Positions 39,322 to 48,455 are shown, counted from the stretch's first letter. The stretch is 64,000 nt of DNA from CAYZHV01 sp964478055 (GCA_964478055.1 CAYZHV010000001.1:1-64000); one strand, 5' to 3'. The notes: generated from the sequence alone by a model not told the origin. A program made the numbers and translations.

Positions 39322-41496
39322 ATGGAGCCCCGTTGGTATCGACTGGACAACGCCGCTAAGCTCTTTCCTGCGGTCGAATCGAGACGGATCACGACCCTTT
39401 TTAGAGTCTCCGCAACTCTGGACCGGGAGATCGATCCGGAGCTCCTCCAAGAAGCTTTGGAGAAAACGATCCCCCGTTTCCCTTACTTTCGTGTGCGTCT
39501 GCGGCGCGGTCTTTTCTGGTACTACCTGGACCACAATCCGAAGACTCCCCAGGTACGCCCCGACTCGCCCTACCCGTGTCAGCGTCTCCATCGCCGGAAG
39601 AACAACGAGTTTCTCTTTCGTGTTCGGTACTATGACCGCAGAGTAGCCTTGGAGTTCTCCCACGTCCTCTCGGACGGGACCGGTGCTACTGTCTTTCTGC
39701 GAACCCTTCTGGCAGTCTACCTGCGGCTGCTTGATGAAGAGATTCCTACCGGTGACGGGGTCCTAGATATTGAAGAACCCCCGGAACCGGAGGAAGGGGA
39801 AGACGCCTACTCTCACTTTCATACTGAAGATCTCCCGGCTCCGCCGAAGGCGACAGCCGCCTATCATCCCGCGGGAAGTCTGATTGGCCCGGGTAAGTAC
39901 TACCTTGTCACCTCGGTCATCCCGGCCTCAGAGGTAGTGGGGATCGCCAAGGAGGCTGGCGTTTCCGTGACAGAGTACCTCGTGGCGGTTTACCTCTGGG
40001 CCCTGGAACGTACGCAGGAGGAGGAACGTCCGCCGAAGCGGTTTCGCCCGGTGCGGGTCTCGGTGCCCGTAAATCTACGCAAGATACTCGGCGTAAACCC
40101 GCTTCGTAACTTCTCGCTCTTCCTAATGCCCGGAGTCGACCCGCGGCTCGGTCAGTACGACCTTCCGGAGATTCTCCGACAGGTACACCACGCCATGCGA
40201 CGGGACCTGAACGAAAAGACGATACGGCAGCAGATCAGCCGCAACGTTGGTAGCGAGCGGAACCCGATCATTCGCGCTCTGCCTTTGGTACTGAAGCGTC
40301 TATTTGCCCCGATTATCTACCGCGCCATGGGGGAAAACCTCTACTCCGGCAGCCTTTCCAATCTAGGGATCATTACAATGCCCGAGGAGATGGCTCGCCA
40401 TGTCGAGCGTTTCGAGTTCATTCCAGGACCTGGCCCGATCAATAAGACCCGGGCGACGGCGGTAAGCTTCAAGGGTAATCTCTACCTCACTTTTGGTCGC
40501 CTCGTAGAAGCAACCAGTGTTGAGCGCCACTTTTTCCGGAAGCTCCGAGAAGAGGGCATTCCGGTACACCTGGAGAGCAACGACGAGTCTCCCCTTCTAG
40601 GTACCAATCGGGAACCGAATCGATGTCCCGAATGTGACCTCACCCTGAGGCCAACCCTTACCCGATGTCCCGTCTGCGGTGCGAGGCCGGAACTTCCTCA
40701 GGGACGCGAACCGCTTCATCCTCTCTACCCTCAGGAAATCCCTGTGGAACGAGATACCTCACCGCAGACCGATAGACGTCTCTCGGTTACGGCAGTCATT
40801 TTGGCCACGGCTATGGTTGTTCTACCTGCCGTGATCTCTGCGTTAGTGGACATTAGGCTGAACGAGCAGATAACCTGGTCCTTCTTTCCGATCGCGGCAC
40901 TGACCCTGCTCTGGGTCTTCATTGTCCCGCCCCTTCTCATTCGCAAACACCGTTTCGCCAAGCTTCTCGCTATCGATGTTCTTGCAGTAGGGCTCTTTCT
41001 CGCCCTCCTCGACCGGTATACCGGGGGACAGGGATGGGCTTGGTACTCCGTGGGCGGTGTTGTGCTCTTCTGGATTTACGGAGGCCTACCGACGATCATG
41101 CCGAGACTCCACCGTCTCGAAAAGACGGTTGCGATCGACCTGGTGGCCACCGCACTTTATCTCGCCGTGCTGGACTGGGTCACCCCTGGGGGACCATGGT
41201 TCGAGGAGCTAGGCCTACCGATTGTCCTATCCCTGGGGGTCGCCTTCTACGGCGCCCTGCTCCCGAACACTCGGGGACTCGTGGGTGGAGCGGATCGGGG
41301 GGCAGTGGTGCTCTACGGTATCGGTCTCGCGGCTCTGGGTATTGACCTCTCGATCCGCAGCTACCAAGGGCTCGATGGCTTCAGCCTATGGTCGGTCATC
41401 GTGCTGATTGTGGTTGTGGTGATCGGTGCGGCGTGCCACGCCGTTGAGCACAACCGCACGCTCAACGCCTTCTTTCGCAAGCGGCTCCATATGTAG
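39322..41496 (+). CDS. Condensation/acyltransferase-like domain fused to zinc ribbon and multi-pass DUF6320-like domain
   Basis: 724 residues. Residues 1-410 are a CoA-dependent acyltransferase (condensation/alcohol-acetyltransferase superfamily) domain with LEFSHVLSDGTG, the His-xxx-Asp-Gly core at His114; the first His of HHxxxDG is Ser, but the catalytic second His remains. LTFGRLVEATSVERHFFRKLREEGIP is a typical end. A rubredoxin-like zinc ribbon follows (C435-x2-C438, C449-x2-C452: RCPECDLTLRP...RCPVCGARP). From about 490 there are eight hydrophobic segments, like DUF6320. It may transfer an acyl group to a lipid or glycan at the membrane. Donor and acceptor are unknown. Confidence 0.75.
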   Translation: MEPRWYRLDNAAKLFPAVESRRITTLFRVSATLDREIDPELLQEALEKTIPRFPYFRVRLRRGLFWYYLDHNPKTPQVRPDSPYPCQRLHRRKNNEFLFRVRYYDRRVALEFSHVLSDGTGATVFLRTLLAVYLRLLDEEIPTGDGVLDIEEPPEPEEGEDAYSHFHTEDLPAPPKATAAYHPAGSLIGPGKYYLVTSVIPASEVVGIAKEAGVSVTEYLVAVYLWALERTQEEERPPKRFRPVRVSVPVNLRKILGVNPLRNFSLFLMPGVDPRLGQYDLPEILRQVHHAMRRDLNEKTIRQQISRNVGSERNPIIRALPLVLKRLFAPIIYRAMGENLYSGSLSNLGIITMPEEMARHVERFEFIPGPGPINKTRATAVSFKGNLYLTFGRLVEATSVERHFFRKLREEGIPVHLESNDESPLLGTNREPNRCPECDLTLRPTLTRCPVCGARPELPQGREPLHPLYPQEIPVERDTSPQTDRRLSVTAVILATAMVVLPAVISALVDIRLNEQITWSFFPIAALTLLWVFIVPPLLIRKHRFAKLLAIDVLAVGLFLALLDRYTGGQGWAWYSVGGVVLFWIYGGLPTIMPRLHRLEKTVAIDLVATALYLAVLDWVTPGGPWFEELGLPIVLSLGVAFYGALLPNTRGLVGGADRGAVVLYGIGLAALGIDLSIRSYQGLDGFSLWSVIVLIVVVVIGAACHAVEHNRTLNAFFRKRLHM

Positions 41497-41524
41497 GCCC
41501 CACCCGGGGCTGGATTTCGGGGCC
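41496..41524 (+). terminator. Hairpins between convergent genes
   Basis: GCCCC-ACCC-GGGGC (41497-41510) and an alternative GGCCCC/GGGGCC pairing (41496-41501 with 41519-41524) fill the 33 bases between two stop codons. No U run; possible bidirectional pause. Confidence 0.35.
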
Positions 41525-41529
41525 GCAGA

Positions 41530-42771
41530 TCAAATGAGCGGCACCTCCACCTCTTGACCCTTCCGGGCCGCGGAGAGATACGCCGCATAGACCACGGCGA
41601 TCGTATCCGCCCCGAGCTGAGTATCCGCCTCCGGCGGAGCACCATTCGCGGCGGCGCGGTAGAACGCCTCCATCTCACGGTGATAGCCGGTAAACCAGTC
41701 CTCGTCGGGGGAGGTAAAGGCCCAGCCCTCTTTTGTACCGATCTTCTCCACTACATAGATGTCATCGAACTGGGAGCCTTTCGGGTTGTAGGTCTGCATC
41801 GACGTGTTGGGGTTGATGTTGCAGACGGCCCTGTGGTTGTTGGCGTTGACCTCGAGCCAGTTGTGCACGCCCCCGAGGATGAGCTCGCTTGCAAAGATAT
41901 CCGCGAACGTTCCGTCCTGAAAGCTAACGTGCACCGCTCCGAAGTCCTCGATGTCCGTGTAGCTGGTGCGCAGATACCCGGCGTCCTGAAACCTGGAGTC
42001 CCGAGTAATGGCGTGAGTTCGCGCCGATACCGTTGCGGGGCGGATCGGCGCTCCGTTGCGGGCGCGGCCTTCTACCTTTTTCAGGTAGAGAGCTGCCGTA
42101 AGAGGGTGCACGGACTTCCCCATGATCGAGCCCCCACCGGAGAACTTCCAGATGCCGTAGAACTTGGAGTGGGAGCCGTGATGCGCCTCCTCGCCATGGA
42201 TCCAGAGAATCTGTCCTCCAGTCTTTTCCAGGATTTCCCGCTCTTTTTGAATCGCCGGAGCGTAGACCCAGTTCTCCGCATAGAATACCTGTGGCTTGAG
42301 CCAGGGGCCAGGAACGCCGGAACCACCTTTCTCCGCCACCGCGAGCGCTCGCTTCTGCGCCGCCACCTCCGCGTCCCGGATGGCACGAACGCTCTTCATC
42401 GCCTCCTCGAGCCCCTTCTCGCGATCGAAGGTGTCACCGTCAAAGGAGTCCGAGCCGTCACCGAAGTACCCGGTAAAGGGTTTTTCGATTATGACGCTCT
42501 TTCCCGCCTCCAGACACGCTACCGCCGCCTCCTCGTGAGCGCTCGGCGGGACGCAGGCGTGGATAACGTCGGCCTCTTTAATAAGCTCATCCATGGAGGA
42601 GAACGATTCGATCTCCCGCTCCTTGGCAAAGCGCTCCCGGTTCTCTTTGGTGGGCGAGTATACGCCGAGGAGATCGACCTCGACGCTGTAAACTCGCTCG
42701 AGAGCCTCCACATGAAATGAGGCGGCAAACCCGGAACCGAGGAGACCCGCTTTCAGTTGATTCTTGCTCAT
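41530..42771 (-). CDS. Gfo/Idh/MocA-family oxidoreductase
   Basis: 413 residues. The Rossmann start is LKAGLLGSGFAASFHVEALERV, followed by HACVPPSAHEEAAVACLEAGKSVIIEKPFTGYFGDG, containing the catalytic-region EKP. An insert after EKP (about 110-140, Asp/Gly/Glu/Lys-rich) and WIHGEEAHHGSHSKFYGIWKFSGGGSIMGKSVHP mark this as a distinctive, unnamed subgroup. Members oxidise or epimerise sugars using NAD(P). ATG 42771 has GGAG 7 bases upstream; the frame is open upstream but inside the transporter gene's end. Last gene of the TctCBA operon, so it probably acts on the imported compound. Confidence 0.85.
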   Translation of the reverse strand: MSKNQLKAGLLGSGFAASFHVEALERVYSVEVDLLGVYSPTKENRERFAKEREIESFSSMDELIKEADVIHACVPPSAHEEAAVACLEAGKSVIIEKPFTGYFGDGSDSFDGDTFDREKGLEEAMKSVRAIRDAEVAAQKRALAVAEKGGSGVPGPWLKPQVFYAENWVYAPAIQKEREILEKTGGQILWIHGEEAHHGSHSKFYGIWKFSGGGSIMGKSVHPLTAALYLKKVEGRARNGAPIRPATVSARTHAITRDSRFQDAGYLRTSYTDIEDFGAVHVSFQDGTFADIFASELILGGVHNWLEVNANNHRAVCNINPNTSMQTYNPKGSQFDDIYVVEKIGTKEGWAFTSPDEDWFTGYHREMEAFYRAAANGAPPEADTQLGADTIAVVYAAYLSAARKGQEVEVPLI

Positions 42772-42782
42772 CTTCCTTCTCC

Positions 42783-44318
42783 TTACGCGTTGTTGTTCCG
42801 TTTCCTCCAGAGGGAGCGTAGGCGGGCGTACGCCGTCTGCCGCAGAGTGATAAACCACCTGGAGCGACTCACCATCGTAATAATGATAAAGGCGACGAGA
42901 ACCGCGGAAATTGGCCGGGTAACGAACTCCCAGGAAGGCCCGTCCTGTTGAACCAGGGCACGACGGAGGTTCGGATCGAGGATGTCGCCTAGAATAATCC
43001 CGAGCACCATCGGTGCCACGGGATAGTCCATCTCTTTCATGGCGAAGCCGAGCAATCCGAAGAACGCCATTACACCGATGTCGAAGGGACGCTGCTGGAC
43101 GGCGTAAGCCCCGATAACACAGAGCACAAAGACAATCGGCATCAGTTTCTGCCGGGGGACCTGGAGCACTTTGACCAGCTGCCGCACCATGCTCATGCCA
43201 AGTATGAACATCGCACAGGTCGCCAGAAAGACCATGGCGACAACGGTAAAGACGAACTGCGGATTCTCGGTCATGATCAGCGGGCCGGGACGAACACCGT
43301 GGATAAACATCGCCGCCAAAAGGACCGCCGCCGGAGCAGATCCGGGAATCGCGAGAGAGAGCACGGGAATCATCGCCCCGGCTACGGCGGAGTTGTTTCC
43401 GATCTCTGCGGATATCATTCCTTCGTAGCTTCCCTGGCCGTACTCCTCGGGATGCTTGCTCGCCCGGCGAGCAAAGTCGTAGCTCACCCAGGCACCGATG
43501 TCCTCACCTACCCCGGGGACCGCACCGATAAAGGTGCCGATAATGCCGGATCGGATAATCGTCTTCCAGTGCCGGACGACATCCCGGAACTTGGGCATCA
43601 CCCGGGTGATCTCGGCATCCACCACATCCACTCTGGTGTACTTCATCATGGTGATGATTTCGGAGAACCCGAAGGCACCGACCATGGCGGGAATGAGTCC
43701 GATTCCTCCGGAAAGCTGCACGTGCCCGAAGGAGAAGCGCACCACCGCGTGGATCTTTTCCATGCCGATCATAGCGATAAAGAGCCCAAGAAAGCCGGCG
43801 AGCCACCCCTTTAGGGGGTCCTTGGGAGCAGTGAGGTTGCCGCTTATGACGACGCCGAATACCGCGAGCCAGAAGAACTCGTAGGAGTGAAAGCGCAAGG
43901 CAAAATTCCCGAGCACCGGAGTAACCGTGGCGAGCAGGAGCATGCCGATAATCGATCCGAGAAAGGAGCCGGTGGTAGCGATGCCGATCGCCGGGCCAGC
44001 CATTCCCTTTCTCGCCAGAGGGTTTCCATCTACCGCGGTTGCGGCGTTTGCGGGGGTTCCGGGGATGTTGAGAAGAATCGCACTCCGACCGCCGCCGTAG
44101 ATGGCGCCGATGTACATACAGACGAGTATCAGAACCGCGTTGTTCGGCGGCAGCTTAAAGGTGAGAGTCGTCATGAGGGCGATACCCATGGTCGCCGTCA
44201 GCCCGGGGAGCATACCGACGATAATGCCGAGCTGCGTCGCCCAGAGTACGTCGAATAGAACCCGGAGGGTTGCAAACTCCCCTAACGCTGTAAAAAAGTA
44301 GTTAAGGCCTTCGAGCAT
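42783..44318 (-). CDS. tctA: Tripartite tricarboxylate transporter, large permease subunit TctA
   Basis: 511 residues, about 12 helices. TctA hallmarks: GIIVGMLPGLTATMGIALM near 33-51, GAIYGGGRSAILLNIPGTPANAATAVDG near 75-102 and AVPGVGEDIGAWVSYDFARR near 270. It makes the sodium- or proton-driven pathway with TctB, fed by the periplasmic TctC. AGGAGGGG precedes the ATG. It is followed 11 bases later by the Gfo/Idh gene. Confidence 0.93.
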   Translation of the reverse strand: MLEGLNYFFTALGEFATLRVLFDVLWATQLGIIVGMLPGLTATMGIALMTTLTFKLPPNNAVLILVCMYIGAIYGGGRSAILLNIPGTPANAATAVDGNPLARKGMAGPAIGIATTGSFLGSIIGMLLLATVTPVLGNFALRFHSYEFFWLAVFGVVISGNLTAPKDPLKGWLAGFLGLFIAMIGMEKIHAVVRFSFGHVQLSGGIGLIPAMVGAFGFSEIITMMKYTRVDVVDAEITRVMPKFRDVVRHWKTIIRSGIIGTFIGAVPGVGEDIGAWVSYDFARRASKHPEEYGQGSYEGMISAEIGNNSAVAGAMIPVLSLAIPGSAPAAVLLAAMFIHGVRPGPLIMTENPQFVFTVVAMVFLATCAMFILGMSMVRQLVKVLQVPRQKLMPIVFVLCVIGAYAVQQRPFDIGVMAFFGLLGFAMKEMDYPVAPMVLGIILGDILDPNLRRALVQQDGPSWEFVTRPISAVLVAFIIITMVSRSRWFITLRQTAYARLRSLWRKRNNNA

Positions 44319-44326
44319 ATCCCCTC

Positions 44327-44860
44327 CTATGGAAGCCTTACGAGAAAGACGTAGTAAAAGAGGGATGAGACCGCGGCGGAGACGAGGACTGCCTCGATAA
44401 ACGCCTTGAGAAACATCTTTCCCTGCCCCTGTGCCGAAACCGAGCGGTCATACTCAAAGAGCACCACGAAAACGAAGACAAAGAGAAACGTCGCCACCGG
44501 ATAGGGTAGAAATCCGATCATTCCGAAGGCGTAGAGAAGGCAAAAGAGAATCGTTACCGACGCTCGACGAACTTGCGGGTGGCTGGCGCCCTCCTTGATT
44601 CTCTCTCGGGTGATGCCGAGTCTAAACCCGCCCTGCCGAAGGGATCGACCGAGAAGGGCGAGACTCATGAGTCCGATAACCGCTCCGATTGCACCAGGAA
44701 CAATACCGGGAGTGGTCCACGGATTGATGTCGCGGTGCTCGAGGCGAGGCAGATCAACTGATAGAAGAATGACGGCTACGCTGAACGCGAGAAGAACGAG
44801 GGAGGTTACAAAGTCCGCCTTTGGCATACCTCGCTCTGGCTTTTGCTGGGTGTCCGACAT
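44327..44860 (-). CDS. tctB: Tripartite tricarboxylate transporter, small permease subunit TctB
   Basis: 177 residues. Four membrane helices (ADFVTSLVLLAFSVAVILLS, GIVPGAIGAVIGLMSLALLG, TILFCLLYAFGMIGFLPYPVATFLFVFVFVVLF, AVLVSAAVSSLFYYVFL), typical of TctB. ATG 44860 (MSDTQQKPERG) has GGAG 9 bases upstream; the earlier in-frame start at 44917 lies in the hairpin region. TctA follows 8 bases later. Confidence 0.85.
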   Translation of the reverse strand: MSDTQQKPERGMPKADFVTSLVLLAFSVAVILLSVDLPRLEHRDINPWTTPGIVPGAIGAVIGLMSLALLGRSLRQGGFRLGITRERIKEGASHPQVRRASVTILFCLLYAFGMIGFLPYPVATFLFVFVFVVLFEYDRSVSAQGQGKMFLKAFIEAVLVSAAVSSLFYYVFLVRLP

Positions 44861-44888
44861 GGGCAATATCTCCGGAGTTAACAGGAGA

Positions 44889-44924
44889 GCACCCGGAATT
44901 CCCGGGGGCGGGATCACCAGGTGC
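44889..44924 (-). other. Hairpin between tctC and tctB
   Basis: GCACC (44889-44893) with GGTGC (44920-44924) and an inner CCCGG/CCGGG pairing form an imperfect stem in the 91-base gap. Such structures often let the binding-protein gene outpace its permeases. No U run. Confidence 0.35.
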
Positions 44925-44951
44925 CCTCCACGTTGTTACGTGCGTATCAGA

Positions 44952-45977
44952 TTACTCGGGTCGAGGAATACCGACTTCCGAAGGACGAACCTCCGCATCG
45001 CCGGAGTCCCACTTGAGCCACGCGTCGATCTGAACCATCGGGAAAGATTTATCAAACGCTTCCTGACCATACGCGGGATCAAAGATGACCGCGTTTTCCT
45101 CAGCCCAGGTCTGCATGGTACTGCTGTCCATGACGACGTCTTCCCAGATCTGGTTGAGGGTGGTCACGACCTCTTCGGGCACACCCTTGGGCACGAAGAT
45201 ACCGAAGTAGATAGGTGCCGCCTCGAAGTCCTCGATCCAGTTCGTGATCGGCGGAATCTCGCCGTCATAGCCGGAAATGGTCAGGGGCTTGTCGGCCAGT
45301 ACCGCCAGAGGTCGAAGCTGCCCGCCGCGAATCATGTCTACCTCTTCCACCGAGAGCTGCGGAACGACCTCGGTCTCGCCACCAACGGTTGCGACAACCG
45401 CGGGGTTACCACCGCCGAAGGTTACGTGCCGATACTCGATGCCGGTGTAGCTCTTGATGAGCTCCATGGCGGTGTGTCCCGCGGAGTTGACTCCGGCGGT
45501 AGCCACGGATACGTCTCCGGGGTTGTTCTCAAAGGCTTCGAGAAGGTCACCGAAGTCCTCGTAGGGCGTGTCGGGATTGACTGCAACAACGTTAGGCATT
45601 GCAAAGTTCAGGTAGAGGTGCCAGTCATCCAGGGTCGTGTCGAGCAGGCCCTGAACCTTGTAGACGCCGAGATCCTTTACCGCACCGGCGGTCCAGGTAA
45701 GACCGTTCTTCTGCGACTGGAGAGCTTCCTGCGTACCGACGGAGCCGGAGGCGCCGGGCTGGTTGACGACGACAACCGTCGTGCCCAGGTGCTCCTCGAT
45801 CACACCTGCAGTGGTCCGTGCGGAACGATCGGTGGATCCACCAGCTCCCCAGGGAACGATCAGATTGATCGGCCGCTGCGGGTTCCATGGATACCCACTT
45901 TCTTCCTGTCGCCCTTCTCCGAAGAGCGCGCCTACTCCGATGAGAAGCACCAGCAAAAGTGCCAACAATTTTCTCAT
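44952..45977 (-). CDS. tctC: Tripartite tricarboxylate transporter, substrate-binding protein TctC
   Basis: 341 residues. Signal peptide MRKLLALLLVLLIGVGALFG, then the TctC/Bug-type opening YPWNPQRPINLIVPWGAGGSTDRSARTTAGVIEEHLG, the ligand-gripping VVVNQPGASGSVGTQEALQSQ, and IDAWLKW near the end. Bug proteins bind carboxylates; this one probably binds a sugar acid, judging from the neighbouring enzymes. ATG 45977 with AGGAGG 6 bases upstream is preferred over an adjacent GTG. A CATAAT box and an inverted repeat lie just upstream. Confidence 0.92.
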   Translation of the reverse strand: MRKLLALLLVLLIGVGALFGEGRQEESGYPWNPQRPINLIVPWGAGGSTDRSARTTAGVIEEHLGTTVVVVNQPGASGSVGTQEALQSQKNGLTWTAGAVKDLGVYKVQGLLDTTLDDWHLYLNFAMPNVVAVNPDTPYEDFGDLLEAFENNPGDVSVATAGVNSAGHTAMELIKSYTGIEYRHVTFGGGNPAVVATVGGETEVVPQLSVEEVDMIRGGQLRPLAVLADKPLTISGYDGEIPPITNWIEDFEAAPIYFGIFVPKGVPEEVVTTLNQIWEDVVMDSSTMQTWAEENAVIFDPAYGQEAFDKSFPMVQIDAWLKWDSGDAEVRPSEVGIPRPE

Positions 45978-45990
45978 CACATACCTCCTG

Positions 45991-46019
45991 TTTGGTATTA
46001 TGATCTGTTTCTGACCAAA
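45991..46019 (-). promoter_or_regulatory. Inverted repeat around the tctC -10 box
   Basis: TTTGGT (45991-45996) and ACCAAA (46014-46019) are exact inverse copies flanking CATAAT (46002-45997 on the minus strand), a likely -10 without a good -35. The arrangement suggests a regulated promoter needing or blocked by a dimeric protein. Confidence 0.45.
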
Positions 46020-46068
46020 CGGCGAGAACGGAGCTGCCTGCTCGTCGTCCGCCAGCCTACGTTATCTT

Positions 46069-46085
46069 TAGGGGAACTTCCCCTA
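46069..46085 (-). promoter_or_regulatory. 17-bp palindrome between the isomerase and tctC
   Basis: TAGGGGAACTTCCCCTA is a perfect palindrome around a central C. The one-base loop makes it better as a DNA site than as an RNA hairpin. It lies 13 bases past the isomerase stop and about 90 bases before tctC. Confidence 0.4.
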
Positions 46086-46097
46086 TCGATTTCCCTC

Positions 46098-46976
46098 TCA
46101 ACTGCTCTTTAGGAGCTCCTCCATGCGGCGGCCATACTCTATGTAGGCACCCCACCGCTGTTCCGGGCCGGCAACCCGGTCCGGATCGTGAAAGACCATC
46201 GCCGTATGCGGCTCGATAGAGATCACCCCGTGGTAGCCGTCCCGGGATAACGCTTCGAGAATCTCAGGCACCCTCGCCTCTCCCTCTCCGGGCAGGGTGT
46301 ACTCCACCTCTCTCCCGTTCCAGCGCCCATCTTTGATGTGGACCTGGGCGACGTGCTCCTTTACCGCTTCGTAGAACGCCAGTGCGTCCTGCCGCCCATA
46401 GGGAGCCTTTCCGCGAACATCGGGAAGTCCTACGGGATTCCCGGTGTCAAAGACGAGCTTAAAGGCCTCGCTTCTCGTCGCTTCGATAATTCGCAAGGTG
46501 TGCTCAACGCTCTGGCCTCCCCAGGTCTCACAGTTTTCGTGGAGACAGACGATACCCTCCTCTTCCGCAACCTCCGCAAAGCGACGAAGCCGGGAGAGAA
46601 TCTCTCTCTCCAGTTCCGGCAGAGTGCCAACCGGAGCGTTCTCCGGCATTTGATAGCTCATGACCCGGAGATATTTCGTCCCGAGCTTTCGCATTCTTCC
46701 CGCCGCGCGACGAAGCTGGGCGACCTCCTCTTCTAGAGGGGTATCGACGGTTCTTCCCCAGTTGGCCAGAGCGCTGCCAAAGGAACTCACGCCGAGTCGC
46801 GCCTCGGAGAGCCGTTTGGCCGCTTCCTCGAAGAGCTCGTCGCTCACGTCGACCACATTTCCGCCGTCCAGAGTGCGGAGATCGAGAAGAGACCAACCAA
46901 GAGCCCTGCTCGCCTCGATCTGCGTCTCCAGGTCCGAGGAAACCTCGTCGGTAAAACCTGAGAGTTGCATACTCAT
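46098..46976 (-). CDS. Sugar phosphate isomerase/epimerase-like TIM-barrel protein
   Basis: 292 residues of xylose-isomerase-like fold. LSGFTDEVSSDLETQIEASRALGWSLLDLRTLDGGNVVDVSDE opens the barrel; likely metal ligands are Glu in CLHENCETWGG, Asp in FKLVFDTGNPVG, His in AQVHIKDGRW and Glu in VISIEPHTAMV. It would isomerise or epimerise a sugar or sugar acid. ATG 46976 overlaps the enolase-superfamily stop as ATGA, so the two are co-translated. The substrate is open. Confidence 0.83.
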   Translation of the reverse strand: MSMQLSGFTDEVSSDLETQIEASRALGWSLLDLRTLDGGNVVDVSDELFEEAAKRLSEARLGVSSFGSALANWGRTVDTPLEEEVAQLRRAAGRMRKLGTKYLRVMSYQMPENAPVGTLPELEREILSRLRRFAEVAEEEGIVCLHENCETWGGQSVEHTLRIIEATRSEAFKLVFDTGNPVGLPDVRGKAPYGRQDALAFYEAVKEHVAQVHIKDGRWNGREVEYTLPGEGEARVPEILEALSRDGYHGVISIEPHTAMVFHDPDRVAGPEQRWGAYIEYGRRMEELLKSS

Positions 46977-48412
46977 CGGGAGCTCCTTTCACCAATGCTC
47001 GGTTCGCTGCCACTCCGGCCGGGGCCCAGACCGATGCCCTCTCTTCGGTAGAGCGGCTCGGGCAAGGGCCGGTTAATCTCCGGCAGGCGATACCCGAACC
47101 CGGCCCCCTCGATCGAGTCGAGCCTCAACTCGCCGTTCTCTCTGCTAAAGGCTCCTGGATGTACGGCAGCCTCATACGATGAGGCTTCGGGGTAGAACTG
47201 CATACAGTTGCTCTCGACCCCCAGGGGAGCCCCGCTCCTCGAACCGAGCAGCAGATGGGTGAGCTGCGCTAGCATTGGATTGGTCAGGTCCTGCACCGTA
47301 AAGCGAAGGCCTAGCTCCTTTGCAAGGGCCAGCATGAGCAGGGACTCGGACTGCCCCTTGCAGGTCTTGAGGGCAACCCCACGCCACCCCTTTGCCACGG
47401 CCTCCTCCAGCTCGGCCACTGAAGAGACACTTTCGTCCAGTATGAGGAGAGGAACCCCGGAATTGAGATCAGTTACCTCTTTAAAACTACACGCGTCTAT
47501 CGCGCAGGGCTCCTCGACGTAGCAAACGGTCTTGTACCCCTCCGGGGATCGCTCCCGGAGGCGGGAGAGAAACTCCTCGAGGGCTTCGAGATCGGGAAGG
47601 GTCCCGTTGAAATCGATGGACGTGAGCCGTACAGCTGCATTCTCCGCTAGTTTCCAGACCTCGAGAAAGCGCTGGAGGTTGTCCTCCACCGAGTCCCCGC
47701 CGAGTTTAATCTTGAGAGCCTGCAATCCATCCTGGGCGATCCAGCTCTCCAGTGAGAGAGGATATCCGTCCCGGGAAGCGGAGGTGGGTATTTCCGCCTC
47801 ACTCAGGTAGTCCTCTTTTCCGACCATGTGCCAGGCGAGGATTCGTGACTGCGGCTCCGAGACGAGATAGTCCCGGGGATAACGTAGAGCCAACTCTCCG
47901 GCGTAGCTGCTTCCGTTGAGAAGGGCACCGACGTCGCGGCTCATGTACCGGGGGGTGTAGGTTTCGTAGGTTGGCAGCCTATGGAGGACGCCGTAGCCGT
48001 CGTGGGTGGCAAGATCGAAAACCGAGAGAAGAAGCTGCCAGGCGCGGGAGGGTGCGGCGGGCCTGCTCCTACAGTTGGAGACTCCCCCTTCCGCGTTGAA
48101 GGCGTGATAGATCTCCATTGGATGACCTGAGACGTCGATCTCGGCCCACCGGTCCGCGAGCTCTTCGGCACAGAGAAGAAGCGTTTGGAGCCGCTCCGCC
48201 GGGGGAATCTCCGAGGGCCAAGCCCACTGAACGTTCAGAGGTACATCGGCGTATCCGGTTGCCTTTTCTCCGGAGGCAGAGGAGACGGTTACTCCTGCCC
48301 GAAGGACAGAGATGTCGGTTGCTCGCTCCCTGCCAAAGGCGAGGGGGATCCTGGTTTCCAGAGGAAAAGTGTATAGCTCGGTGCCGGAAATACGAACGTC
48401 CTGGTCTCTCAT
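46973..48412 (-). CDS. Enolase-superfamily dehydratase/racemase-like enzyme
   Basis: 479 residues. The barrel carries the superfamily signature: LQALKIKLGGD (KxK-type base), RLTSIDFNG (metal Asp), VCYVEEPCA (Glu), LLILDESVS (Asp/Glu) and GVALKTCKGQSES (second Lys). N-terminal capping domain: ELYTFPLETRIPLAFGRERATDIS. Members abstract the proton alpha to a carboxylate, then dehydrate, racemise or cycloisomerise. At 479 residues it is longer than typical acid-sugar dehydratases (about 400), with an extra N-terminal part. No Shine-Dalgarno sequence; a TTGACA/TAAGCT promoter sits 14 bases before the ATG. It is likely an acid-sugar dehydratase because of its operon. Confidence 0.8.
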   Translation of the reverse strand: MRDQDVRISGTELYTFPLETRIPLAFGRERATDISVLRAGVTVSSASGEKATGYADVPLNVQWAWPSEIPPAERLQTLLLCAEELADRWAEIDVSGHPMEIYHAFNAEGGVSNCRSRPAAPSRAWQLLLSVFDLATHDGYGVLHRLPTYETYTPRYMSRDVGALLNGSSYAGELALRYPRDYLVSEPQSRILAWHMVGKEDYLSEAEIPTSASRDGYPLSLESWIAQDGLQALKIKLGGDSVEDNLQRFLEVWKLAENAAVRLTSIDFNGTLPDLEALEEFLSRLRERSPEGYKTVCYVEEPCAIDACSFKEVTDLNSGVPLLILDESVSSVAELEEAVAKGWRGVALKTCKGQSESLLMLALAKELGLRFTVQDLTNPMLAQLTHLLLGSRSGAPLGVESNCMQFYPEASSYEAAVHPGAFSRENGELRLDSIEGAGFGYRLPEINRPLPEPLYRREGIGLGPGRSGSEPSIGERSSR

Positions 48413-48426
48413 GGGTCCGCACTTTC

Positions 48427-48455
48427 AGCTTACCCCGTGTCGCAACATTTGTCAA
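48427..48455 (-). promoter_or_regulatory. Promoter of the enolase/isomerase operon
   Basis: On the minus strand TTGACA (48455-48450), 17 bases, TAAGCT (48432-48427), 14 bases to the ATG: a leader of about 7 bases and no ribosome site. ACATT-N17-AATGT (48445-48471) overlaps the -35 and might be an operator for the divergent ROK protein. Confidence 0.6.

Noticed and set aside
44595..46112. 505-residue plus-strand frame opposite tctB and tctC
   Set aside because: It is an antisense shadow of well-supported TctB/TctC genes, with no motif or ribosome site.
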